The notes under the pieces were generated by a model. That model worked only from the letters and a program-made list of their open reading frames with translations, searched no databases and had not been told where the DNA came from. From IMG/VR virus record IMGVR_UViG_3300027971_000138, positions 1-33,846 of that record: a stretch of 33,846 nt of DNA; one strand, given 5' to 3'. This document shows positions 28,346 through 33,846 of this stretch, piece after piece. Positions within the stretch are counted from its first letter, which is position 1. Every line of letters starts with the position of its first letter. Source of the stretch: a virus. Made by a program: the position numbers and the translations under genes.

Positions 28346-28581
28346 TGGATTATCAAAGCCTTCTAAATGCTGGCTTAGTGCTTGTGTCCTCAGTCACGGG
28401 TTGGTTTGCTCGTGAACTGTGGAATGCTGTTAAAGAACTTAAAAGTGATCTTGCTAAATTAAGAGAAGATCTTCCCAAAGAGTACGTTGCTAAAGATGAC
28501 TATCGGGAAGATGTTCGAGAACTTAAAAAGATGATTGAAAAGATTTTTGACAAGTTGGACAATAAATCTGATAGGGTGTAA
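28345..28581 (+). CDS. Membrane-anchored coiled-coil peptide, 78 aa
   Basis: Residues 5-22 (SLLNAGLVLVSSVTGWFA) are a hydrophobic segment, followed by a charged coiled coil (LWNAVKELKSDLAKLREDL onward) to the C-terminus. This shape, an N-terminal anchor plus a long helix, is shared by spanins, small holins and some tail-associated peptides. It is far from the lysis cassette, so a virion role or a second lysis factor are both possible. Confidence 0.62.
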   Translation: MDYQSLLNAGLVLVSSVTGWFARELWNAVKELKSDLAKLREDLPKEYVAKDDYREDVRELKKMIEKIFDKLDNKSDRV

Positions 28582-28583
28582 CT

Positions 28584-29030
28584 GTGTCTTACAAATCCAA
28601 CTGGGATAACGGTGGTTGGAAAGCTGTTTGTGATGTGTGTGGTCGTGTATTTAAAAACAACGAATTAAAAACTCGTTGGGATGGATTAATAGTTTGTCAT
28701 AAAGATTGGGAGACTAGACAACCACAAGACTTTGTACATGGTATAGCAGACATCCAAGCCCCTGTGTGGGTTAGACCAGAATCATCAGATTCTTTTGTTC
28801 CAATTAACTACACTCAACAGCCTAATGAGCCTATTGATGTAACTGAAGTTCTAGCAAAGATATTTGTTAGAGCAGCAGAAAGTGAGAGTGTTACTGTCTC
28901 TGAGTCAGTTTCATTGGGAGCTAACAATACTAATGCAGAAAGTGTTTCTATTTCTGAAACAGTCACTAGTGTTTTAATCTCATCATCAGCAATCAATGGC
29001 TCAGCAATTAATTCTTTAGGGATAAATTAA
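28584..29030 (+). CDS. Zinc-finger-like virion protein with Ser/Glu repeats, 148 aa
   Basis: Starts at GTG 28584, 2 nt after the previous stop. The N-terminus has CDVCGRVF (Cys16, Cys19) and VCHKDWE (Cys38, His39), a plausible zinc site. Residues 55-85 are Pro/Asp-rich. The C-terminal third repeats S-E-S-V units (ESVTVSESVSLG, ESVSISETV), and the end carries SAINGSAINSLGIN. It is probably a tail or fibre-linked protein, judged by position. Confidence 0.62.
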   Translation: MSYKSNWDNGGWKAVCDVCGRVFKNNELKTRWDGLIVCHKDWETRQPQDFVHGIADIQAPVWVRPESSDSFVPINYTQQPNEPIDVTEVLAKIFVRAAESESVTVSESVSLGANNTNAESVSISETVTSVLISSSAINGSAINSLGIN

Positions 29031-29031
29031 A

Positions 29032-29457
29032 ATGAACGAAACAATTAATTTAAAAGGTGAAGTAGAGATCCTATTAAACGACAAAATAGTCTTAGAAAAA
29101 AAGAATGTAATTGTTCAAGTAGGAAAGAACTTCTTAGCCTCTGCCATTATTAGTAGCAGTACATCTCCTTTCACTGCTATAGCAATAGGTACTAACAGTA
29201 CTCCTGCTGGAGTGAGTGATACAGCTCTTGGTACTGAGTTAACTCGTGCTGCATACACTAGTTCTAGTGTGTCTACAAACGTTGTAAGTCTATCTAAATT
29301 ATTTGCTGCTGGTGTAGGTACAGGCACTATCACTGAGGCAGGTATCTTTAATAACACTACGTCTGGTGGAACTATGTTGTCGCATGTAGTGTTTAGTGCT
29401 ATTGGTAAAGGTGCTAATGATTCTTTGACAATTAATTGGACTATCACTGTTGGTTAA
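29032..29457 (+). CDS. Virion/tail protein, 141 aa
   Basis: A beta-rich protein with KGEVEILLNDKIVLEKKNVI at the N-terminus, then a Ser/Thr/Ala-rich part with FTAIAIGTNSTPAGVSDTAL and ITEAGIFNNTTSGG. The IAIGT.STPA......L..E..R pattern occurs in tail and collar-fibre proteins of many phages. It probably contributes to the tail-fibre assembly encoded here. Confidence 0.65.
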   Translation: MNETINLKGEVEILLNDKIVLEKKNVIVQVGKNFLASAIISSSTSPFTAIAIGTNSTPAGVSDTALGTELTRAAYTSSSVSTNVVSLSKLFAAGVGTGTITEAGIFNNTTSGGTMLSHVVFSAIGKGANDSLTINWTITVG

Positions 29458-29469
29458 TAGGGAATTATT

Positions 29470-30330
29470 ATGGCTATAAAGTTCACCAACAATGCAACAT
29501 CTACTCTAGCATCAGGCATTGCTAGTGGTGCTACTAGTCTTACTGTGGCTACTGGGCAAGGTGCTTTGTTTCCTACTCTAGGTGGTAGTGACTATTTCTA
29601 TTGCACACTATCTAATGTAACTAACACAATTGAGATTGTTAAAGTAACTGCTAGGTCTACTGATACATTTACTATTGTTAGAGCACAAGACAACACTACG
29701 GCTAGTGCATTTGTTACTGGAGATAAAGTAGAGTTACGTTTAGTAGCTGCTGTTCTTAGTAACACGGCAATACTAGATCAGACTAATGTTTTTTCAGCAG
29801 CTCAAACAGTTAATATCAATGGAACAGTGGGTGCTACTACTCCTGCTGCTGCAACAATTACCACTCTTACTGCTACAGCTGATTCATCATTTACTTCAAC
29901 TGGTGCATTAAGCATCAGCAAGGGTACGACTGGTCAACGACCAACTCCTGCAAGTGGAATGCTTCGCTTTAACACTACGTCAGTAGAGTTTGAAGGATAC
30001 AACGGTACTGCTTGGGCATCTGTAGGTGGTGCGGCACTGAGCAACGACACAAGCACAGCAACTAACGTCTATCCACTGTTTGCAAACGCTACATCAGGAA
30101 CAGCATCCACTCTGTTTACAGGCAATGCTAAGTTATTGTATAAACCTAGTACTGGTGAGTTGCAAGCATCAGTCCCAGTAGCATTAAATGGCATTGTGGT
30201 TAATAGTCAAACAGTATCTGCAAGCTACACTATTGCAGCAGGATACTCAGGTATGTCTGCTGGTCCCGTTACCGTGGCATCAGGTCAAGCTGTAACTCTC
30301 TCCAGCGGTAGTCGCTGGGTAGTCGTTTAA
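29470..30330 (+). CDS. Tail-fibre-like protein, 286 aa
   Basis: N-terminal part (1-95) with ASGATSLTVATGQGALFP, YCTLSN...IEIVKVT and TIVRAQDNTTA, a layout common to phage fibre proteins that start with a small attachment domain. The middle has the fibre motif GTTGQRPTPASGMLRFNTTS followed by EFEGYNGTAWASVGG. The C-terminus is repetitive and strand-rich. It is probably a trimeric fibre part that displays or links to receptor-binding tips. Confidence 0.75.
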   Translation: MAIKFTNNATSTLASGIASGATSLTVATGQGALFPTLGGSDYFYCTLSNVTNTIEIVKVTARSTDTFTIVRAQDNTTASAFVTGDKVELRLVAAVLSNTAILDQTNVFSAAQTVNINGTVGATTPAAATITTLTATADSSFTSTGALSISKGTTGQRPTPASGMLRFNTTSVEFEGYNGTAWASVGGAALSNDTSTATNVYPLFANATSGTASTLFTGNAKLLYKPSTGELQASVPVALNGIVVNSQTVSASYTIAAGYSGMSAGPVTVASGQAVTLSSGSRWVVV

Positions 30331-30339
30331 AGGATATAT

Positions 30340-31593
30340 ATGGCATCAGTAGTTATTTCTGGGGACACAAGTGGGGCAATAACCATATCTGCACCTGCTG
30401 TAGCAGGTACTAACACGCTTACTCTTCCTGTAGCAACCGATACTCTGGTTGGTAAAACAACTACAGATACTCTGACAAACAAAACCTTAACAAGTCCCAC
30501 ATTGACAACCCCAGCACTAGGAACACCAGCAAGCGGTGTTCTTACAAGTTGTACGGGTGTGAATTACGATGGATACAAGAACCGCATCATCAATGGTGCA
30601 ATGGTGATTGACCAGCGTAATGCGGGGGCTAGTGTTACTGTAAATAGTTCAACCGCAACTTATCCTGTAGATAGATTTGCTGGTCGTGGAGTTTCATCGG
30701 CTGGTGTTTTTACTGCACAACAATCATCAACTGCGCCAACAGGATTTAACAATTCAGTAGTTTGTACAGTCACCACATCTGCGACTCCAGCATCAACCGA
30801 TGCTTATTTGTTTAGACAAAACATTGAAGGTTACAACGTAGCCGATTTAGGATTTGGTGCGGCTGGTGCTTCAACAGTTACTTTATCGTTTTGGGTGCGT
30901 TCTAGTCTTACTGGAACATTTGGCGGTGCTATTCAAAATGATGCTTTTAATAGGTTTTATCCTTTTAGTTATACCATTTCATCTGCAAATACCTTTGAAT
31001 ATAAAACAGTAACGATTACTGGAGACACAAGCGGCACATGGCTTAAAACAAACGGCAATGGAATGACAGTTAGTTTTAGTCTTGGTGCTGGAAGTAGCCG
31101 TGTAAATACTGCTGGTACTTGGACATCTTCAACTAGTGAGGGTGCAACAGGGCAAACAAATTTAATTTCTACAAATGGTGCAACCTTCTACATCACAGGC
31201 GTACAACTAGAAAAAGGCAGTACCGCAACATCTTTTGATTACAGATCTTATGGTACTGAGTTGCAGTTATGTCAGAGGTATTATTGGAAAAATTTGGCAA
31301 GTTCAACATACTCGCAATTGGGAATGACTTGCTTAACGCCAAATACTACAACTACTGTTGGCTATCCAAATTTACCTGTTGTAATGCGTTCTACGCCATC
31401 AGTTACTGTATCAAATGTTCGTATGGTAGATAGCGTAACAGGATTAGCAGTTACTGCCGTAAGCGTTACACAAAATAGCGCAATAACACCAGAGGTAAGT
31501 TTTACTGTATCTGGTGCAACGCAATATCGAGTTTATACACTGCAAGCAAACAACAATGCCTCTGCATATATAGATTATTCTGCGGAGTTATAA
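30340..31593 (+). CDS. Tail-fibre protein, 417 aa
   Basis: Begins with the fibre repeat module [20 protein letters not shown] (about residues 41-60), then a carbohydrate-binding-type beta-sandwich: NRIINGAMVIDQRN (the typical NGx(M/F)xIWQR-like entry of many fibre domains), later VTLSFWVRSSLTG and ITGVQLEKGSTATSFDYRSY, both characteristic of fibre receptor-binding domains. The rest is a strand-rich tip. AAAGGA precedes the start. It is a likely receptor-binding fibre. Confidence 0.8.
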   Translation: MASVVISGDTSGAITISAPAVAGTNTLTLPVATDTLVGKTTTDTLTNKTLTSPTLTTPALGTPASGVLTSCTGVNYDGYKNRIINGAMVIDQRNAGASVTVNSSTATYPVDRFAGRGVSSAGVFTAQQSSTAPTGFNNSVVCTVTTSATPASTDAYLFRQNIEGYNVADLGFGAAGASTVTLSFWVRSSLTGTFGGAIQNDAFNRFYPFSYTISSANTFEYKTVTITGDTSGTWLKTNGNGMTVSFSLGAGSSRVNTAGTWTSSTSEGATGQTNLISTNGATFYITGVQLEKGSTATSFDYRSYGTELQLCQRYYWKNLASSTYSQLGMTCLTPNTTTTVGYPNLPVVMRSTPSVTVSNVRMVDSVTGLAVTAVSVTQNSAITPEVSFTVSGATQYRVYTLQANNNASAYIDYSAEL

Positions 31594-31595
31594 AA

Positions 31596-31757
31596 ATGTA
31601 TAAAGAAGTAAAAAATTTAGAAGGTGCAGTTGTAAGTGTAGTTAAAGATAACTACTTATCTATCCCATTTGACCCAGACAACACCGACTACCAGCAATAT
31701 TTAGCATGGGTGGCTGAAGGCAACACGCCTACTCCCGCAGACGAAGGAACACAATAA
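31596..31757 (+). CDS. 53-aa tail-fibre-associated protein
   Basis: ATG 31596, TAA 31755-31757, sharing a base with the next gene (TAATG). The product contains IPFDPDNTDYQQYLAWVAEG followed by NTPTPAD, a motif found in small proteins encoded beside phage tail-fibre genes. It may act as an assembly factor or short fibre segment. Function unproven. Confidence 0.68.
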   Translation: MYKEVKNLEGAVVSVVKDNYLSIPFDPDNTDYQQYLAWVAEGNTPTPADEGTQ

Positions 31758-33193
31758 TGACTACTACCATAAACGCATCAACATCAGCTGGGTTAGTACA
31801 GACTGCTGACACATCTGGTGCTTTAGCTCTACAAACGGCTGGTACTACAGCATTGAGCATCAGTGCATCTCAAGTAGTTACATTAACCAATGCTCTTCCT
31901 GTTGCTTCTGGGGGTTCAGGAGTAACAACTTCTACGGGTACAGGTGCTAATGTATTGGGAACTAGCCCTACGATAACCACACCAGTTATCAGTTCACTTT
32001 CATCTGCATCTGCTACTGCGCTAACTTTGCAATCTGCTGGCACTACTGCGATTACTGTTGATACTTCACAACGAGTTGGTATTGGTACTACTGCGCCAAA
32101 CAAGCCACTAAGCGTATATGGTGGAGATGGTTATATACAAATGCTTAATGCCTCTACTGGTACTGGCAATACTGATGGTTCATTTATTGGCGTTGAGGGT
32201 GGGACAACTGCATTAAGAATTGTCAACCAAGAAAACGATGTAATGAGTTTTCACACAAATGGGTTGGCTAACGAGCGTATGCGTATTGACTCCTCTGGTA
32301 ATTTATTGGTTGGTACTACTTCAAACCCTACCAATCTTAAAATTGTTGCTTCTGGCACAGACAACAATAATTTAATTGGTTCTTACAACACTGCTTCTGG
32401 TAATGCTGGTATCCGAATCCAAGCAAACCAAGCAGGACTTTATCTCCAAGGCTCTGGAACTGTAGACCCACTTTACATTACAAACTCAAGTTCAACTGGT
32501 TATATTGTATTTAGACCTGGGTCTGATACAGAACGTGTACGTCTTGTGGCTAATGGTACTTTTATGGTTGGTACTACAAGCGAAACTCCAGCAGGTTCAG
32601 GCGATTCAAAAGGAATTGCTCTTAACAATTCTAGTACATCTAGTCAAATTTATGCAACTGGTAATAGTGACACTTGCGCTGTTTTTAACAGGGCTACTAC
32701 TGATGGTGCTGTAGTTAGATTGCGAAGACAAGGTTCGGATGTTGGTAGCATTTCTGTAAACGGAACAAATACAACATACAACACTTCATCTGACTATCGT
32801 CTTAAAGAAAACATTACGCCAATGACGGGTGCTTTGGCTAAAGTTGCACTATTAAAACCCGTTACATACAAGTGGAAAGTAAATGGTTCTGATGGAGAGG
32901 GCTTTATTGCCCATGAATTGGCAGAAGTAAAACCAGATTGTGTATCAGGCGATAAAGATGCAACCCGTCAAGAAGAATACGAAGTAACACCAGCAGTTAA
33001 AGACAAAGAAGGAAATATTACTACCCCTGCGGTAATGGGTACAAGAACTGTTCCTGTTTACCAAGGCATTGACACATCATTCTTAGTAGCCACATTAACA
33101 GCCGCCATTCAAGAACTAAAAACAATCGTTGACGCACAAGCCGCAACAATCACAACTCTAGCTGCCCGTATTACGGCATTAGAAGGAAACTAA
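31757..33193 (+). CDS. Tail fibre with C-terminal peptidase S74 chaperone domain
   Basis: 478 residues. The N-terminal half has fibre repeats ([20 protein letters not shown], and paired AGTTA.....[10 protein letters not shown]-type units); the middle has [17 protein letters not shown]. The C-terminal about 130 residues contain [10 protein letters not shown] with the conserved Ser and Lys of the S74 self-cleaving intramolecular chaperone, then [20 protein letters not shown] and a final coiled coil ([13 protein letters not shown]). S74 domains trimerise the fibre and then cleave themselves off. This is the main long fibre or spike. Confidence 0.88.
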   Translation: MTTTINASTSAGLVQTADTSGALALQTAGTTALSISASQVVTLTNALPVASGGSGVTTSTGTGANVLGTSPTITTPVISSLSSASATALTLQSAGTTAITVDTSQRVGIGTTAPNKPLSVYGGDGYIQMLNASTGTGNTDGSFIGVEGGTTALRIVNQENDVMSFHTNGLANERMRIDSSGNLLVGTTSNPTNLKIVASGTDNNNLIGSYNTASGNAGIRIQANQAGLYLQGSGTVDPLYITNSSSTGYIVFRPGSDTERVRLVANGTFMVGTTSETPAGSGDSKGIALNNSSTSSQIYATGNSDTCAVFNRATTDGAVVRLRRQGSDVGSISVNGTNTTYNTSSDYRLKENITPMTGALAKVALLKPVTYKWKVNGSDGEGFIAHELAEVKPDCVSGDKDATRQEEYEVTPAVKDKEGNITTPAVMGTRTVPVYQGIDTSFLVATLTAAIQELKTIVDAQAATITTLAARITALEGN

Positions 33194-33194
33194 T

Positions 33195-33845
33195 ATGCCA
33201 ACAATCATAGATGGAACAAGTGGCGTTACATTCCCTGCGGGTGGAGTAGGTAATCCTGCTAGTGCTGTGGTGGGTTTAACTGATACTCAGACGCTTACTA
33301 ATAAGACTTTAACTTCACCCGTTCTAACAACTCCAGCATTAGGTACGCCTTCGGCTTTGGTGTTGACTAATGCAACTGGACTACCAGCGGCTCAACTTAC
33401 AGGAACACAAACCATACCAAAGGCTACATTGCCTACGGGGTCTGTGTTGCAAGTTGTAACAGCAAATTTAACCACAGAACAATCTACAACATCAACGTCT
33501 CTTGTTACTACTACTTTAGCCGCAACTATTACTCCAACTTCATCAAGTAGCAAAATATATGTTGTTGTATCTGGTAATTTTGATAATGGTGCAATAGCCC
33601 AACAAGCATTTGTAACAGTATTTAGAGGGGCAACTAATATTGGTGCTGGTGGTAATGGAATGGGAAATTTGTATGGAAGTGCTACTAGGTCTATTGTTCC
33701 CATAGCATTTAATTATTTAGACTCACCAGCAACAACTTCTGCAACAACTTATACAGTTTATTATTCTGCTAATGCAGGAACAATTATTAGATGGTCGCAA
33801 GGTGGCGCACAATCAACAATAACTTTGATGGAGATATCCGCATGA
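33195..33845 (+). CDS. Short tail-fibre protein, 216 aa
   Basis: Begins [17 protein letters not shown], a common fibre start, followed by [20 protein letters not shown], nearly the same module as in the 417-aa fibre. The C-terminal 100 residues form a strand-rich tip ([20 protein letters not shown]) that may bind a receptor. It is complete: TGA at 33843-33845, one base from the window end. Confidence 0.76.
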   Translation: MPTIIDGTSGVTFPAGGVGNPASAVVGLTDTQTLTNKTLTSPVLTTPALGTPSALVLTNATGLPAAQLTGTQTIPKATLPTGSVLQVVTANLTTEQSTTSTSLVTTTLAATITPTSSSSKIYVVVSGNFDNGAIAQQAFVTVFRGATNIGAGGNGMGNLYGSATRSIVPIAFNYLDSPATTSATTYTVYYSANAGTIIRWSQGGAQSTITLMEISA

Positions 33846-33846
33846 C

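Overview
The window is almost certainly one contiguous piece of a tailed double-stranded DNA phage genome, probably a lytic phage of an aquatic Gram-negative bacterium. The phage assignment is read directly from the genes: terminase, portal, capsid, tail-fibre proteins, a T7-type replication set and a lysis cassette. The host and habitat are inference from gene content and AT-rich composition. No integrase, repressor, phage-type RNA polymerase or tRNA was found here. The first gene is cut by the left edge, and no tail-tube or internal virion genes are present, so the genome continues outside the window.

Layout. (1) 1-3250, + strand: end of a coiled-coil/membrane protein, a tiny membrane protein, a three-helix holin-like protein, an M15-type endolysin, a GNAT acetyltransferase, a metallophosphoesterase with an HTH-like N-terminus, and a small acidic protein. 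(2) 3241-17198, - strand: the early and replication arm. In transcription order (right to left) it holds many tiny proteins, several with zinc-binding motifs, and an Api92-like protein. Next comes a three-gene module of a 145-aa unknown, a CobT-like metallopeptidase/VWA protein and a CobS/MoxR-like AAA+ ATPase. Then come primase, DnaB-like helicase, family A DNA polymerase, an SSB-like protein, a structured intergenic RNA, a 5'-3' exonuclease, T7-like endonuclease I and further small genes. Many of these genes overlap as ATGA or TAATG, indicating long co-translated operons. (3) 17199-18053: a divergent control region of about 850 bp with no confident large gene. It holds GC-rich hairpins, mutually exclusive leader hairpins, a palindrome, promoter-like motifs, a 9-codon ORF with a near-perfect Shine-Dalgarno, a miniature paralogue of the neighbouring - strand gene, and a frame-interrupted ORF. 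(4) 18054-33845, + strand: five tiny mostly basic genes, then TerS, TerL, a P22-size portal, a GroES-like co-chaperonin, scaffold, minor head proteins, major capsid protein, a terminator, a Met/Lys-rich 48-aa peptide, a second terminator, and a run of virion and tail-fibre genes, one ending in a peptidase S74 chaperone domain.

How it fits together. The - arm supplies replication (primase, helicase, polymerase, SSB) and nucleolysis and junction resolution (exonuclease, endonuclease I). The + arm right of the control region packages DNA and builds the particle. The + genes at the left edge lyse the cell. With no phage RNA polymerase visible, transcription probably uses host RNA polymerase; one sigma70-like promoter candidate lies just ahead of the late arm.

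Most interesting points: the AAA+/VWA-metallopeptidase module, two structured intergenic RNAs (one with a possible pseudoknot), four exact copies of the 12-bp palindrome GTTACTAGTAAC that all encode Val-Thr-Ser-Asn in unrelated proteins, and the unusual contents of the control region. All family calls come from reading motifs by eye; no database search was run.
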